Positions 43,250 to 53,404 of a stretch of 64,000 nt of DNA are shown here, one piece after another (the first letter of the stretch is position 1; every line of letters begins with the position of its first letter). Origin of the DNA: Bacillus sp. AZ43. Lineage in GTDB: Bacteria > Actinomycetota > Actinomycetes > Mycobacteriales > Geodermatophilaceae. A program made the position numbers and the translations under genes. Below the pieces are notes generated by a model. That model ran no database searches. It saw only the letters and a list, made by a program, of their open reading frames with translations, and was not told where the DNA came from. Where the stretch lies: positions 1 through 64,000 of the forward strand of contig SPQJ01000023.1 in assembly GCA_004570425.1 (NCBI GenBank). Reading direction: 5' to 3'.

Positions 43250-44133
43250 TAGTCGGCGGAGAGCGCGCCCGGCCGGCCGCCCAGCACCCAGGTGCTGCCC
43301 TTGGCGGCCGGCGCGGGCAGCCCGGGGACGCCGTGGCCGTGCACGCCGAGGGCACCGAGCACGGCGGGGATCGTCCCGCCCTGGCTGCAGACGACGGTGA
43401 CGTCGCCGCCCTCGAGCACCCGCAGGGCGGTCCGCGCGGCCTCGTGCGGGTCGCCGCCGAACTCCGGCTCCCCGAACTCGGGGGCGTCGGCGACCGGCAG
43501 CCCGAGCCGCTCCGCCAACGGCGTCACCGTCTGCCGGCAGCGCAGCGGGGTCGCGGTGCGCACCGCCGTCGGCGCGAACAGCGGCAGCACCTCCGCCAGC
43601 CGCCGGGCCTGCTCCTCGCCGCCGCCCGTGAGCGGCCGCACGTCGTCGGGGCCGTCCCACCGGTCGCTGCTGCCGGCCTTGCCGTGCCGCACCAGCAGCA
43701 GCCGCACCTCGCGCGGGAGGTCGGTGCGCGCGGCGTCCGCGACCACCTCGCGGTCGTGCTCGTAGCTGCACAGCGCGGCGGCCTCGCCGGGCGGCAGCCA
43801 GCGCAGCTCGTCGACCTCGTCGTTGGCGGTGAACGTGCCGCCCGTGCAGCGCATCAGCCAGTAGTCGACCCGCTTGGGGGCGCCGTCGACCGCGTACCGG
43901 GTGGTGGGACCCCGCCGGCCGGCCACCACGGTCAGCCCGGTCTCCTCGATCACCTCGCGGCAGGCCGCGGTCAGGGGGTGCTCACCGGCGTCGAGCTTGC
44001 CCTTGGGCAGCGACCAGTCGTCGTACCGGGGGCGGTGCGCGACGGCGATCTCGATCCTCCCGTCCTCCCGGCCCCCGGCCGGACGCCACAGCACGCCACC
44101 GGCCGCGGCGATCGTGCGCGGCTCAGCCGGCAT
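43222..44133 (-). CDS. mutT1: MutT1-like Nudix hydrolase fused to a histidine phosphatase
   Basis: A 303-residue two-domain protein: N-terminal Nudix hydrolase (Nudix box [22 protein letters not shown], about 45-66, a perfect GX5EX7REUXEE fit) and C-terminal histidine phosphatase with [10 protein letters not shown] (about 145) and the second-His region. In mycobacteria this architecture (MutT1, Rv2985) sanitises 8-oxo-dGTP and diadenosine polyphosphates. ATG 44133 overlaps the ppk stop by 11 bases, so ppk and mutT1 are translationally coupled. It overlaps leuD tail-to-tail. Confidence 0.95.
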   Translation of the reverse strand: MPAEPRTIAAAGGVLWRPAGGREDGRIEIAVAHRPRYDDWSLPKGKLDAGEHPLTAACREVIEETGLTVVAGRRGPTTRYAVDGAPKRVDYWLMRCTGGTFTANDEVDELRWLPPGEAAALCSYEHDREVVADAARTDLPREVRLLLVRHGKAGSSDRWDGPDDVRPLTGGGEEQARRLAEVLPLFAPTAVRTATPLRCRQTVTPLAERLGLPVADAPEFGEPEFGGDPHEAARTALRVLEGGDVTVVCSQGGTIPAVLGALGVHGHGVPGLPAPAAKGSTWVLGGRPGALSADYYRAFDPEG

Positions 44134-46195
44134 GCTCGTGCAGCTCGGCGAGCCGCTGCGCCTGGTAGTCCACCTCGCCGGTCCGCGTCCAGCGCCCGTC
44201 CGCGCCGAGCTGCCAGCTGCGGACGTCGGACGCCATCGCCGCGTCGAACATCCCGGCCAGCTGCCGCCGTGCGGTCTCGTCGCAGACCCGCAGCAGGACC
44301 TCGACCCGCCGGTCGAGGTTGCGGTGCATCAGGTCGCTGCTGCCGATCCACCACTCCCGGTCGCCGTCGTTCTCGAACGCCATCACCCGGGAGTGCTCGA
44401 GGAAGCGGCCGACGATCGAGCGCACCCTGATGCTCTCGGACAGCCCCGGGACGCCGGGCCGCAGCGCGCAGATGCCCCGGATGAACAGCTCGACCGGCAC
44501 GCCCGCTGCCGAGGCCTCGTACAGCGCGTCGATGATCCGCTCGTCGACCAGCGAGTTCAGCTTGAACCGGATCCCCGACCGACGGCCCTCGGCGGCGTGC
44601 CGCGCCTCGCGTCGGATCTTCTCCAGCAGCCCGCTGCGGATCCCCTGGGGAGCGACCATCAGCATCCGGTAGTTGGTCTGGCGCGAGTAGCCGGTCAGCG
44701 TGTTGAACAGGTCGGTGAGGTCGGCGCCCACCCGCGGGTCGGCGGTCAGGATGCCGAGGTCCTCGTAGATCCGCGCGGTCTTCGGGTTGTAGTTGCCCGT
44801 CCCGATGTGGCAGTACCGGCGCAGCACGCCGTGCTCCCTCCGCACCACCAGCGCGGTCTTGCAGTGCGTCTTGAGACCGACCAGGCCGTAGACGACGTGG
44901 CAGCCGGCCTGCTCCAGCCGGCGGGCCCAGCTGATGTTGGCCTCCTCGTCGAACCGGGCCTTGATCTCCACGAGGACGACGACCTGCTTGCCGGCCTCGG
45001 CGGCGTCGATGAGCGCGTTGACGATCGGGGAGTCGCCCGAGGTGCGGTAGAGCGTCTGCTTGATCGCCAGCACGTTCGGGTCGGCCGCCGCCTGCTCGAT
45101 GAAGCGCTGCACGCTCGTGGCGAACGAGTGGTACGGGTGGTGGACCAGGACGTCGCCCTCGCGCAGCGTGGCGAACACGCTCTTGGGCGTCTCGCCCTCC
45201 GACAGCCGCGGGTGGGTGGCCGGCACGAACGGCTCGTCCTTGAGCTCGGGCCGGTCGAGGTCGTAGAGCGCCATGAGCGCCGCCAGGTCCAGCGGGCCGG
45301 GCACGGTCACGACGTCGTCCGGGCCGATCTCCAGCTCGGAGACCAGCACCTCGAGGATCTGCGGGTCCATGGAGTCGGTGACCTCGAGCCGCACGGCCGG
45401 GCCGAACCGCCGGCGGGCCAGCTCGCGCTCGAGGGCCTGCAGCAGGTCCTCGTCCCGGTCCTCCTCGACCTCCAGGTCGGCGTTGCGGGTGACCCGGAAC
45501 AGGTGGTGGTCGAGGACGTCGAGGCCCGGGAAGAGCTGCGGCAGGTGCGCGGAGATGAGGTCCTCGAGCAGCAGGAACGTCGCGGTCTGGCCGGTCGGGC
45601 CGACCGGGATGAACCGCGGCACGTTGTTGGGCACCTTCAGCCGGGCGAACCGGGGGGCGCCGGTGTCGGGGTCGCGCACCGAGACGGCGAGGTTGAGCGA
45701 GAGCCCGCTGATGTAGGGGAACGGGTGCGCGGGATCGACGGCCAGCGGCGTGAGCACCGGGAAGACCTGGTCGCGGAAGTACTCGCGCAGCCGCCGGGCG
45801 TCGTCGTCGGCCAGGTCCGACCAGTGGACGATCCGGATGCCGGCGTCCTCGAGGAGGGGCGCGACGTCCTTGTTGAACACCTCGGCGTGCCGCGCGACCA
45901 GGGCCTGGGTCCGCTCGGTGATCCGGTCCAGCTGCTCGCGGATGGTGAGCCCGTCGGCCGAGCGGACGGACAGACCGGTGGTCTGCCGGCGCTTGAGCCC
46001 GGCGATCCGCACCATGAAGAACTCGTCGAGGTTGCTCGCGAAGATCGCCAGGAACTTCACCCGCTCCAGCAGGGGCAGCTCCGCGTCCTCGGCCAGTTCG
46101 AGGACGCGGGCGTTGAAGTCCAGCCAGGACAGCTCCCGGTTCAGGTAGCGGTCGGCGGGCAGCGACGGGGTCCGGGACGGGCTCTCGGAGGGCAC
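44123..46195 (-). CDS. ppk: Polyphosphate kinase 1 Ppk
   Basis: Polymerises the gamma-phosphate of ATP into inorganic polyphosphate (reversible). The 690-residue product is typical: [15 protein letters not shown] near the start, N-terminal domain, [16 protein letters not shown], and the autophosphorylated His region [10 protein letters not shown] with [14 protein letters not shown] 46195 begins family homology; a weak CACGAT lies 6 bases upstream. It lies 50 bases after cofC and overlaps mutT1, forming a cofC-ppk-mutT1 operon like M. tuberculosis Rv2983-Rv2985. Confidence 0.97.
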   Translation of the reverse strand: MPSESPSRTPSLPADRYLNRELSWLDFNARVLELAEDAELPLLERVKFLAIFASNLDEFFMVRIAGLKRRQTTGLSVRSADGLTIREQLDRITERTQALVARHAEVFNKDVAPLLEDAGIRIVHWSDLADDDARRLREYFRDQVFPVLTPLAVDPAHPFPYISGLSLNLAVSVRDPDTGAPRFARLKVPNNVPRFIPVGPTGQTATFLLLEDLISAHLPQLFPGLDVLDHHLFRVTRNADLEVEEDRDEDLLQALERELARRRFGPAVRLEVTDSMDPQILEVLVSELEIGPDDVVTVPGPLDLAALMALYDLDRPELKDEPFVPATHPRLSEGETPKSVFATLREGDVLVHHPYHSFATSVQRFIEQAAADPNVLAIKQTLYRTSGDSPIVNALIDAAEAGKQVVVLVEIKARFDEEANISWARRLEQAGCHVVYGLVGLKTHCKTALVVRREHGVLRRYCHIGTGNYNPKTARIYEDLGILTADPRVGADLTDLFNTLTGYSRQTNYRMLMVAPQGIRSGLLEKIRREARHAAEGRRSGIRFKLNSLVDERIIDALYEASAAGVPVELFIRGICALRPGVPGLSESIRVRSIVGRFLEHSRVMAFENDGDREWWIGSSDLMHRNLDRRVEVLLRVCDETARRQLAGMFDAAMASDVRSWQLGADGRWTRTGEVDYQAQRLAELHEHAG

Positions 46196-46245
46196 GAGAC
46201 CATCGTGCCGCACCCGGGTGAACGGCGAGTGGACGACGGCCCCGC

Positions 46246-46854
46246 TCAGCCCAGCAGGGCCGCGGTGCGCGGCCCCACGCCGAGCCCGAGCGCCACCCGC
46301 ATGTCGGCCTCGGTGTCCACGTCCCGGACCAGCCCGGGCCACTCGCCGGTGAGCGCGACAGCGCCGTCGGCGAGGTGGGCCTCCGCCGAGGCCGGCCCGA
46401 AGCGGGGCCGCAGCGCGGTGCCGACCGCCGTCAGCAGCGTGGTCCCGGTGCCCTGGGCGTCGGCGACGAAGGCGCGTGGCACCTCCACGGCCGCCGCCAG
46501 CGCGGCGGCGAGCTCGGCGGGGCGGAGCGCCGGGAGGTCCGAGGACAGTGCCGCGACGGCGCCCGCGGCGGCCGTGCGGGCGCCGTGCTCCAGGGCGGGG
46601 TTCAGGCCGGCTCCGGGGGCGTCGGCCACGGTCCGGGCGCCCAGTGCGCGCGCCACCGCCCCGGCCGCCGGCTCGTCGGTGACCACGACGACGTCGGCCA
46701 CCGCCGGGCAGGAGACCGCCGCCGCGACCGTGTCGGCGAGCAGGGCCAGGACGAGCTCGGCGTGGGCGGTGCCGAGCGCGTCGGTCAGCGGCCGGAGGCG
46801 TGACTTGGCGGCGTCGAGCCGCTTCGCCGGCACGACGACCGACCAGCTGGGCAT
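46246..46854 (-). CDS. cofC: Phosphoenolpyruvate/2-phospholactate guanylyltransferase CofC/FbiD
   Basis: A 202-residue nucleotidyltransferase of the F420 biosynthesis family, forming the GDP-linked enolpyruvate (or lactate) intermediate. The start [20 protein letters not shown] has the NTP-binding loop, then [25 protein letters not shown] and [12 protein letters not shown] 46854 has GGGGGA just upstream. F420 cofactor is an actinobacterial hallmark; other cof/fbi genes are not in the window. Divergent from plsC across about 120 bases. Confidence 0.93.
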   Translation of the reverse strand: MPSWSVVVPAKRLDAAKSRLRPLTDALGTAHAELVLALLADTVAAAVSCPAVADVVVVTDEPAAGAVARALGARTVADAPGAGLNPALEHGARTAAAGAVAALSSDLPALRPAELAAALAAAVEVPRAFVADAQGTGTTLLTAVGTALRPRFGPASAEAHLADGAVALTGEWPGLVRDVDTEADMRVALGLGVGPRTAALLG

Positions 46855-46973
46855 TCCCCCATGTCAGCACACCGGGTGCCCGGCACCGCACGCGCGGGGG
46901 ACCCGGTGCTCGCTCCGCAGGTGCCCGGGGTCGATCATGGGCAGGATCACAGGGGACGAGGAGGGGTGGGCCG

Positions 46974-47744
46974 ATGGCGAGGCAGGCGAGGTGGCGGACC
47001 CGCGGGCGGCTGAGCTACGGGATGGTCGCGGCGATCGTCGTCATCTACCCGGTGGCCTCGGTGATGTTCCGCCTGCGCTACCGGCACGGTGAGCGGATGC
47101 CGGCCACCGGCCCGGTCCTCGTGGTGGCCAACCACATCTCGGTCCTCGACCCGCTGGCCTGCGCGCGCATGGTGTTCGACCTCGGCCGGCTGCCGCACTT
47201 CCTGGCCAAGCAGTCGGTCTTCAAGGGGTTCGCCGGCACGCTGCTGCGCAGCGCCGGTCAGATCCCGGTCGCCCGCTTCTCGGCCGACGCCCACGAGGCC
47301 CTCGCCGCGGCGAAGGCCGACCTCGACGCCGGCAACGTCGTCGTCATCTACCCGGAGGGCTCGGTGACCCGTGATCCGCAGTGGTGGCCGATGCAGGCCC
47401 GCACCGGTGTCGCCCGGCTGGCGCTGACGACCGACGCCGTGGTCCTGCCCGTCGCCCAGTGGGGGCCGCACACCGTGCACGACTACCACCGCAAGAAGCT
47501 GACGCTGCGCTTCCGCGCCCCCGCCGACTACCTGCTGGGGGAGCCCGTCGACCTCTCCGCCCAGCGCGCGGCGGTGCGCGCGGGCGCGCCCCTGAGCGCC
47601 GAGCTGCTGCGGGAGACGACCGACCTGATCATGGGCCGGGTCCGCGACGGCCTGGCCGAGCTGCGCGGCGAGCCCGCGCCGCTGACCTTCCACCCGCGCC
47701 CGCGGCGGGAGCTGCCCGGCGACCTGTCCGGGAGCGCGGCATGA
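46974..47744 (+). CDS. plsC: 1-acyl-sn-glycerol-3-phosphate acyltransferase PlsC
   Basis: Membrane acyltransferase making phosphatidic acid from lysophosphatidic acid. The 256-residue protein has an N-terminal membrane segment (about 14-30), the NHISVLDPL motif (catalytic HxxxxD, about 52-60), PEGSVTRD and a cytoplasmic tail. ATG 46974 has GGAGGGG upstream. Its stop overlaps gpsA (ATGA); supplying phosphatidate precursors next to gpsA is coherent. Confidence 0.95.
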   Translation: MARQARWRTRGRLSYGMVAAIVVIYPVASVMFRLRYRHGERMPATGPVLVVANHISVLDPLACARMVFDLGRLPHFLAKQSVFKGFAGTLLRSAGQIPVARFSADAHEALAAAKADLDAGNVVVIYPEGSVTRDPQWWPMQARTGVARLALTTDAVVLPVAQWGPHTVHDYHRKKLTLRFRAPADYLLGEPVDLSAQRAAVRAGAPLSAELLRETTDLIMGRVRDGLAELRGEPAPLTFHPRPRRELPGDLSGSAA

Positions 47745-48736
47745 CCCGCGCCGCGGTCCTCGGGGCCGGCTCCTGGGGCACGACGTTCGCGAAGGTGCTC
47801 GCCGACGCCGGCAGCGACGTGACCCTGCACGCCCGCCGGCCGGAGCTGGCCAAGGCCATCACCGAGGACGGCGAGAACCGCGACTACCTGCCCGGCGTTC
47901 GGCTGCCGGCCCGCGTGCGGGCGACCGCGGAGGCCGCCGAGGCGCTCCTGGACGCCGACGTCGTCGTCCTGGCCGTGCCGTCGCAGTCGCTGCGCGACAA
48001 CCTCACCGCCTGGACGCCGCTCCTGCCCGCCGACGCCACCCTGCTCTCGCTCATGAAGGGCATCGAGCTGGGGACGACCAAGCGGATGAGCGAGGTCATC
48101 TGCGAGGTGACCGGGGCCGGCCGCGACCGGGTGGCCGCGCTGTCCGGGCCGAACCTGGCCCGGGAGATCGCCGAGGAGCAGCCGGCCGCCACGGTCATCG
48201 CCTGCCCCGACACCGACCGCGCCGAGGCGCTGCAGGCCGCCTGCCACACGCCGTACTTCCGGCCCTACACCAACCCGGACATGGTCGGCTGCGAGCTGGG
48301 CGGGGCGGTCAAGAACGTCATCGCGCTGGCCTGCGGCATCGCCGAGGGGCTCGGCTTCGGCGACAACACGCGGGCGTCGCTGATCACCCGCGGGCTGGCC
48401 GAGACCGCCCGGCTCGGGCTCGCCCTCGGCGCCGAGCTGACCACCTTCGCGGGGCTGGCCGGCCTGGGTGACCTCGTGGCCACCTGCAGCTCGCCGCTGT
48501 CGCGGAACCGCACCTTCGGGGAGAAGCTCGGCCGCGGGATGTCGGTCGCCGAGGTGCAGGAGAGCACCCGCCAGACCGCCGAGGGCGTGAAGAGCTGCCG
48601 GTCGGTGCTCGACCTCGCGCGCGCCCACGGCATCGACGTGCCGATCACCGAGGCCGTCGTCCGGGTCTGCCACGAGGGCGAGGCGCCCGGGCGGATGGTG
48701 CGGGAGATCATGTCGCGGGAGGCGAAGCCCGAGTGA
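47741..48736 (+). CDS. gpsA: Glycerol-3-phosphate dehydrogenase (NAD(P)+) GpsA
   Basis: Reduces DHAP to sn-glycerol-3-phosphate for phospholipid synthesis. The 331-residue product has the Rossmann [21 protein letters not shown] (start), [16 protein letters not shown], and the [16 protein letters not shown] catalytic Lys region. ATG 47741 overlaps plsC (ATGA); its stop overlaps the next gene (GTGA), so three genes are chained. Confidence 0.97.
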   Translation: MTRAAVLGAGSWGTTFAKVLADAGSDVTLHARRPELAKAITEDGENRDYLPGVRLPARVRATAEAAEALLDADVVVLAVPSQSLRDNLTAWTPLLPADATLLSLMKGIELGTTKRMSEVICEVTGAGRDRVAALSGPNLAREIAEEQPAATVIACPDTDRAEALQAACHTPYFRPYTNPDMVGCELGGAVKNVIALACGIAEGLGFGDNTRASLITRGLAETARLGLALGAELTTFAGLAGLGDLVATCSSPLSRNRTFGEKLGRGMSVAEVQESTRQTAEGVKSCRSVLDLARAHGIDVPITEAVVRVCHEGEAPGRMVREIMSREAKPE

Positions 48737-49872
48737 GCCCGACCTGGGGCGACGGCACCCGCTCGGTCCGGGCGGGGGAAGGGCCGGCCGTCCCCGGCGC
48801 GCCGCTGCGGCCGTCGCCGGTGTTCGCCGCGCCGTACCACCTCGGCGACCTGCCGCCCCGGACCAACGGCGCCGACGGCTACGCCCGCACCGAGCACCCG
48901 ACGCTGCGCGAGTTCGAGGCGGCCGTGGGGGAGCTGGACGGCGGGCGCTGCGTCTCCTTCGCCACCGGCATGGCGGCGCTCACCGCCGCCGTCCTCGCCT
49001 GCGCCGGGTCCGGTGACCGAGTGGTGCTGCCCTCGGACGGCTACTACACGACCCGCCTGCTGGCCGCCGAGGAGCTGGCCCGGTTCGGCATCGACGTGCA
49101 GTACGTGTCCACCCCGGACATCGGGGCGTTCGCGGCCGGCGGCGGACTCGACGGCGTCCGGATGGTCCTGCTCGAGACGCCCAGCAACCCGCAGCTCGAC
49201 GTCTGCGACATCGCCGCGGTGGCCCGGGCCGCCACGGCGGCCGGCGCGCTCGTGGCCGTCGACAACACCACGGCCACGCCGCTCGGCCAGCGGCCCCTGG
49301 AGCTCGGCGCGGACCTGACCGTCGGGAGCGACACCAAGGCGCTGACCGGCCACAGCGACGTGCTGCTCGGTCACGTGAGCGTCACCGACGACGACCTGTT
49401 CGACCGGGTGAAGGGCTTCCGCGACCGCACCGGCAGCACCCCCGGCCCGTTCGAGGCGTGGCTCGGGCACCGCTCGATGTCCACGCTCGACCTGCGGCTC
49501 GCCCGGCAGGCGCAGAACGCGGCGGCCGTGGCGGAGCTGCTGGCGTCGTCGCCGGCGGTGTCCGGTGTCCGGTGGCCCTGGCGGCCGGAGGACCCGTCCT
49601 ACGCGCTGGCGTCCCGGCAGATGCTGCGCGCGGGCGGCGTCGTGTCGGCCGAGCTGGCCGACGAGGAGGCGGTGCGCCGCCTGCTGGCCGCGAGCCGGCT
49701 CTGGATCGCGGCCACGAGCTTCGGCGGGGTGCACAGCACGATCGACCGCCGGGCCCAGTGGGGCGGCGACGCCGTCGCCCCCGGGTTCGTCCGGCTGTCC
49801 TGCGGCATCGAGGACACCGCGGACCTCGTGGCCGACCTGTCAGTCGCCCTGGCTGCCCTCGACGGCGCGTGA
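48733..49872 (+). CDS. PLP-dependent trans-sulfuration enzyme (cystathionine gamma-lyase-like)
   Basis: A 379-residue Cys/Met metabolism PLP enzyme. Key motifs: [44 protein letters not shown] and the PLP Lys in [12 protein letters not shown] (Lys about 202). Could act as cystathionine gamma-lyase or related synthase; the specific reaction is not certain. GTG 48733 overlaps the gpsA stop. Its 3' end overlaps the convergent Pcs-like gene by 33 bases. Confidence 0.88.
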   Translation: MSPTWGDGTRSVRAGEGPAVPGAPLRPSPVFAAPYHLGDLPPRTNGADGYARTEHPTLREFEAAVGELDGGRCVSFATGMAALTAAVLACAGSGDRVVLPSDGYYTTRLLAAEELARFGIDVQYVSTPDIGAFAAGGGLDGVRMVLLETPSNPQLDVCDIAAVARAATAAGALVAVDNTTATPLGQRPLELGADLTVGSDTKALTGHSDVLLGHVSVTDDDLFDRVKGFRDRTGSTPGPFEAWLGHRSMSTLDLRLARQAQNAAAVAELLASSPAVSGVRWPWRPEDPSYALASRQMLRAGGVVSAELADEEAVRRLLAASRLWIAATSFGGVHSTIDRRAQWGGDAVAPGFVRLSCGIEDTADLVADLSVALAALDGA

Positions 49873-50625
49873 CTGCCGCCGCGCGTGCGCGCCGCGGGCG
49901 GTCATCCAGAAGCTGAGGCCCCAGTAGTAGGCGACGTAGGCCAGCGAGAGCGCGACGACGGCGGGGGACGGGTCGGGCAGCTGCACCACGAGGACGGCGT
50001 ACGTCGCCAGCCACACCAGCGTGAGAGCCAGCGTCAGCCCCTGGAGCGCCCGCGTCCGCGACGGGTAGAGGTACCGGATCGGCACGAAGACGAGGATCGC
50101 GAAGACGACGATGGTCACGCCCGTGACGACGGGCCCGACGTCGAGCACGATCACGTAGAACGCGACCACGTTCCAGTAGCTCGGGAACCCGAGGAAGAAG
50201 TGGTCGGACGTCTTCGCGTCGACCCGGCAGAACTGGTAGCACGACGCCAGCAGCGGCAGCGCCGCGAGCGTCCAGCCGACCGGGCCCTCGGGCAGGTGGC
50301 CGGTGGTCCAGAGCAGCACCACCGGCGCGAAGACGTAGGTCAGGTAGTCGACGATGTCGTCCATCCGGGCGCCGTCGAACCAGGGGATCGTCTCCTTGAC
50401 CCGGAAGTGCCGGGCGAGCATCCCGTCGGTGCCGTCGATGAACAGCGTGGCCAGCCCGAGCCACAGGGCCGCCTCGACGTCGCCCTCGAAGGCGGCGAGC
50501 ACGATGAGCAGCCCGAGCACCGACCCGGTGGCCGTGTAGAGGTGCACGGCCGCGCCCGCGAGCCGCAGGCCCAGCGGGAACACCGGGGGCGCGCCGGCCT
50601 CCGTCGGGGCGGTGTTCTGCTGCAC
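49840..50625 (-). CDS. pcs: CDP-alcohol phosphatidyltransferase, phosphatidylcholine synthase-like (Pcs)
   Basis: A 261-residue membrane protein with about seven to eight helices and the CDP-alcohol motif DGTDGMLAR...[16 protein letters not shown]. The spacing and the DYLTYVF tail resemble Pcs, which condenses CDP-diacylglycerol with choline to form phosphatidylcholine. Phosphatidylcholine is uncommon among actinobacteria, so this is noteworthy if confirmed. GTG 50625 is the start; CAACCT lies 6 bases upstream as a weak leaderless -10. It overlaps the PLP gene tail-to-tail and is divergent from ddl. Confidence 0.75.
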   Translation of the reverse strand: MQQNTAPTEAGAPPVFPLGLRLAGAAVHLYTATGSVLGLLIVLAAFEGDVEAALWLGLATLFIDGTDGMLARHFRVKETIPWFDGARMDDIVDYLTYVFAPVVLLWTTGHLPEGPVGWTLAALPLLASCYQFCRVDAKTSDHFFLGFPSYWNVVAFYVIVLDVGPVVTGVTIVVFAILVFVPIRYLYPSRTRALQGLTLALTLVWLATYAVLVVQLPDPSPAVVALSLAYVAYYWGLSFWMTARGAHARRQSRAVEGSQGD

Positions 50626-50652
50626 GCGAAGAGGTTGTCACACCGCCTCGAC

Positions 50653-50658
50653 TAGGGT
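50653..50658 (+). promoter_or_regulatory. -10 box (TAGGGT), leaderless ddl
   Basis: TAGGGT ends 7 bases before ATG 50666. GTG 50663 directly precedes the ATG in the same frame and would fit only a 4-base spacing. Confidence 0.5.
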
Positions 50659-50665
50659 CGCGGTG

Positions 50666-51817
50666 ATGAGCGGGAGTGCGCGCGGCGCGGCGTCGGGCAG
50701 GGTTCGGGTCGCTGTGGTGTTCGGGGGGCGCAGCGCCGAGCACTCGATCTCGTGCGTCTCCGCCGGCAGCGTCATCGCCGCCCTCGACCCCGATCGCTAC
50801 GAGGTCGTGCGGGTCGGCATCACCCGCGACGGCCGCTGGGTACTGGCCGACCCCGACCAGTCGCTGGCCATCGTGGACGGCACGCTGCCCGAGGTCTCCG
50901 GCGGTACCCCGGTGGCCCTGGTCGGCGACCCCGCCGGGCGCGGTCTGGCCGCCCTCGAGCCCGGCGGGGCGATCGGGCCGGCGCTCACCGGCGTCGACGT
51001 CGTCTTCCCCGTGCTGCACGGCGCCTACGGCGAGGACGGCACGATCCAGGGGCTGCTCGAGATGGCCGGGCTGCCCTACGTCGGGTCCGGCGTCTTCTCC
51101 AGCGCCGCGTCCATGGACAAGGAGTTCACCAAGAAGCTCCTGGCCGCCGCCGGGCTGCCGCAGGGCGACCACGTCGTCCTCCGCGACGCCTCCGGCGCGA
51201 TCAGCCCGGACCCCGACCTGCTCGACGAGGCGGCCCGCGAACGCCTCGGCCTGCCGGTGTTCGTGAAGCCGTCGCGCGCGGGCTCCAGCATCGGCATCAC
51301 CCGGGTCACCGACTGGGCGCAGTTCCCCGAGGCCGTCGCCACCGCCGCCGCCGTGGACCGGAAGGTGGTCGTCGAGGCATCCGTGCCCGGCCGCGAGATC
51401 GAGTGCGGCGTGCTCGCGGGGGCCGCCGGAACTCCGCCGGAGGCCAGCCTGCCGGCCGAGATCCGGCTGCGTCCCGGTGTCGACTGGTACGACTTCGCCG
51501 CGAAGTACCTCGACGACTCGGTGGACTTCGACGTCCCGGCCGACCTCACGCCGGAGCAGACCGCCGCCGTGCAGGAGGCCTCCCGGCGGGCGTACCAGGC
51601 CATGGACTGCCGAGGGCTCGCGCGCGTGGACTTCTTCCTCGGCGCCGGGCCCGACGGCCGGGACCGGCTGGTCATCAACGAGGTGAACACCATGCCCGGG
51701 TTCACGCCGATCTCGATGTTCCCGCGCATGTGGGCCGCCAGCGGCGTCGACTACCCGACGCTGGTCGACCGGCTCGTGACCGCCGCCCTGGAGGGCGGCG
51801 CCCGGATCGCTCGGTGA
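50666..51817 (+). CDS. ddl: D-alanine-D-alanine ligase Ddl
   Basis: ATP-grasp ligase making D-Ala-D-Ala for peptidoglycan. The 383-residue product has [46 protein letters not shown] and [16 protein letters not shown], all canonical. ATG 50666 fits the leaderless spacing. Its stop overlaps the next lipoprotein gene (GTGA). Similar to M. tuberculosis ddlA beside gpdA2. Confidence 0.97.
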   Translation: MSGSARGAASGRVRVAVVFGGRSAEHSISCVSAGSVIAALDPDRYEVVRVGITRDGRWVLADPDQSLAIVDGTLPEVSGGTPVALVGDPAGRGLAALEPGGAIGPALTGVDVVFPVLHGAYGEDGTIQGLLEMAGLPYVGSGVFSSAASMDKEFTKKLLAAAGLPQGDHVVLRDASGAISPDPDLLDEAARERLGLPVFVKPSRAGSSIGITRVTDWAQFPEAVATAAAVDRKVVVEASVPGREIECGVLAGAAGTPPEASLPAEIRLRPGVDWYDFAAKYLDDSVDFDVPADLTPEQTAAVQEASRRAYQAMDCRGLARVDFFLGAGPDGRDRLVINEVNTMPGFTPISMFPRMWAASGVDYPTLVDRLVTAALEGGARIAR

Positions 51818-52467
51818 TCCGCGGGCGGCGGCCCGGGTGCGCCCGGGGAGCCGTCCTGCTCGCCGCCCTGCTCGGCGCCACGGGGTGCACGATGGCCGTG
51901 GACGGCGTGCCGACCGCCGAGGCGCCCGCCGCCCTGCCCGGGTCCGCCGAGGAGCTGGAGGGGCTGCTCGTCACCGACGTCCCCTCCGGCCTGCCCCGGG
52001 TCCCCGACGAGGAGCTGCAGCCGCTCGCCGGTCCCAAGCACGCCGAGGACCTCGCCGCCTACGCCCAGGACCCGGAGCGCGAGCGGGAGGTGCTCGAGGA
52101 GCACGGCTACCGCTTCGGCTGGGAGCGGTTCTGGGCGGCGGGCCCGGGGCACGTGACCGGCGTCTTCGTCTACCGGTTCGAGAACCGCGCCGGGGCCGGC
52201 GCCTACGCCGAGGACCTCGCGCGCAACGAGGCCGAGCACTACGCCGCCGACGTCGACGACCAGCCGCCCGGTCTGCCCGGCGGGTGCCGGCTGCTCGAGG
52301 TCGACGCCCCCCGGGACGGCACGCTCACCGGGCCCGCGGCGTTCGCCTGGTGCGGGCACGGCGTCTTCAGCCTGGGGGTCACCGCCGTCGCCCCGTCGGC
52401 CGACGCGGCCGAGGACGAGGTGCGCGCCGTGCTGGCCGAGCAGCTCGACCGGCTGCCGCCCGGGTGA
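51814..52467 (+). CDS. Hypothetical lipoprotein coupled to ddl
   Basis: A 217-residue predicted lipoprotein with the lipobox LLGATGC (about 18-24) after an Arg-rich start. The mature part has no recognised family; it contains regions such as [17 protein letters not shown] and a Cys pair ([16 protein letters not shown]) that could form a disulfide. GTG 51814 overlaps the ddl stop by 4 bases, which supports expression and cell-envelope context. Confidence 0.8.
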   Translation: MIRGRRPGCARGAVLLAALLGATGCTMAVDGVPTAEAPAALPGSAEELEGLLVTDVPSGLPRVPDEELQPLAGPKHAEDLAAYAQDPEREREVLEEHGYRFGWERFWAAGPGHVTGVFVYRFENRAGAGAYAEDLARNEAEHYAADVDDQPPGLPGGCRLLEVDAPRDGTLTGPAAFAWCGHGVFSLGVTAVAPSADAAEDEVRAVLAEQLDRLPPG

Positions 52468-52472
52468 GCCCG

Positions 52473-53081
52473 TCAGCCCCCGGGCGTCGGCTCGACGGCG
52501 GGGAGCGTCGCGGCGATCCGGCCGGTGAGGGCGGTGACCGGGGCGCTGTCCACGTCGGCGGGCAGGGTGACCTCGACGTGGACCGGCCGGTCGACGGTCG
52601 TCCAGACGGTGGTGTCGGGGTCGGAGGTGTCGACGTACCACTGCACGCCGTTGATCTGGATGGCCGAGACGCCCACCACCCAGCCCGCCGGCCGGTCCAC
52701 ACCGCAGACCAGCACGATCGGCGGGTCGCCCCACGCGTAGGCGTAGGGCGTGTCCGACTGCACCCGCCGCGAGGGCTCGCCCGCGAGTTCCAGCGGCAGC
52801 TCGGTCATGAACGCCGGGCAGGAGGCGTCCGCCTCCGGGGTGACCGGCGGCACCTCCACGGGGAGGACCGGGAGGTCCTCGGGCCGGGGGGCGGTGCTGC
52901 CCTCGACCACCGCGGGACCGTCGCCGGAGGGCTCCTCGGTCCCGCCGAGCACGTTGGCGAGGACCGCGACGACGACCACGACCGGCACCAGGACGGCGGC
53001 CGCGATCAGCGCGACGCGCCGGAGCGGGTCGTCCGGCCGGGGCGCGGTGGGAGGGGTGTCCTCGGTCAGGGCGGCGCTCAG
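52473..53081 (-). CDS. DUF3515 membrane-anchored protein, CTG start likely
   Basis: A 202-residue DUF3515 protein (homologue of mycobacterial Rv2980, which lies between ddl and thiL): N-terminal membrane anchor (about 20-40, VVVVVAVL), then a Pro-rich linker and the conserved CPAFMTELPLEL, YAWGDPPIVLVCGV and INGVQWYVD segments. No ATG/GTG lies at the expected N-terminus: the nearest GTG (52988) is inside the membrane segment. A CTG at 53081 overlaps the preceding TGA as CTGA, and a second CTG at 53069 is in frame; either could initiate. Follows the RAM-domain gene. Confidence 0.75.
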   Translation of the reverse strand: MSAALTEDTPPTAPRPDDPLRRVALIAAAVLVPVVVVVAVLANVLGGTEEPSGDGPAVVEGSTAPRPEDLPVLPVEVPPVTPEADASCPAFMTELPLELAGEPSRRVQSDTPYAYAWGDPPIVLVCGVDRPAGWVVGVSAIQINGVQWYVDTSDPDTTVWTTVDRPVHVEVTLPADVDSAPVTALTGRIAATLPAVEPTPGG

Positions 53082-53311
53082 ATGTTGACGACGGGGCAGG
53101 TCAGCGTGCGGGTGATGCCGTCGACCGACTGCACGCGCGCGACGACCAGGCGGCCGAGCTCGTCGACCGAGTCGGCCTCGGCCCGGACGATGACGTCGTA
53201 GGGACCGGTGACATCCTCTGCCTTGGTCACCCCGTCGATCTCGCTGATGGTCGCTGCGACCTGGGCGGCCTTGCCGACTTCGGTCTGGATGAGGATGTAG
53301 GCGTGGACCAC
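53078..53311 (-). CDS. Stand-alone RAM (Lrp/AsnC ligand-binding) domain protein
   Basis: A 77-residue protein consisting only of an Lrp/AsnC effector (RAM) domain: VVHAYILIQTEVGKA start, EIDGVTKAEDVTGPYDVIV and TRTLTCPVV end. No helix-turn-helix is present, so it probably oligomerises and binds amino acids or partner Lrp proteins. GTG 53311 has AAAGG upstream and family homology begins there. It is divergent from thiL. Confidence 0.9.
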   Translation of the reverse strand: MVHAYILIQTEVGKAAQVAATISEIDGVTKAEDVTGPYDVIVRAEADSVDELGRLVVARVQSVDGITRTLTCPVVNI

Positions 53312-53404
53312 GGGAGACCTTTCTCGGGCGACACGGCCGGTCCGTCGTCGCCAGCCGGCTGGCGGACAGTTCGCCGAACCTACCTCAGCACCGGAAGGTG
53401 ACGG

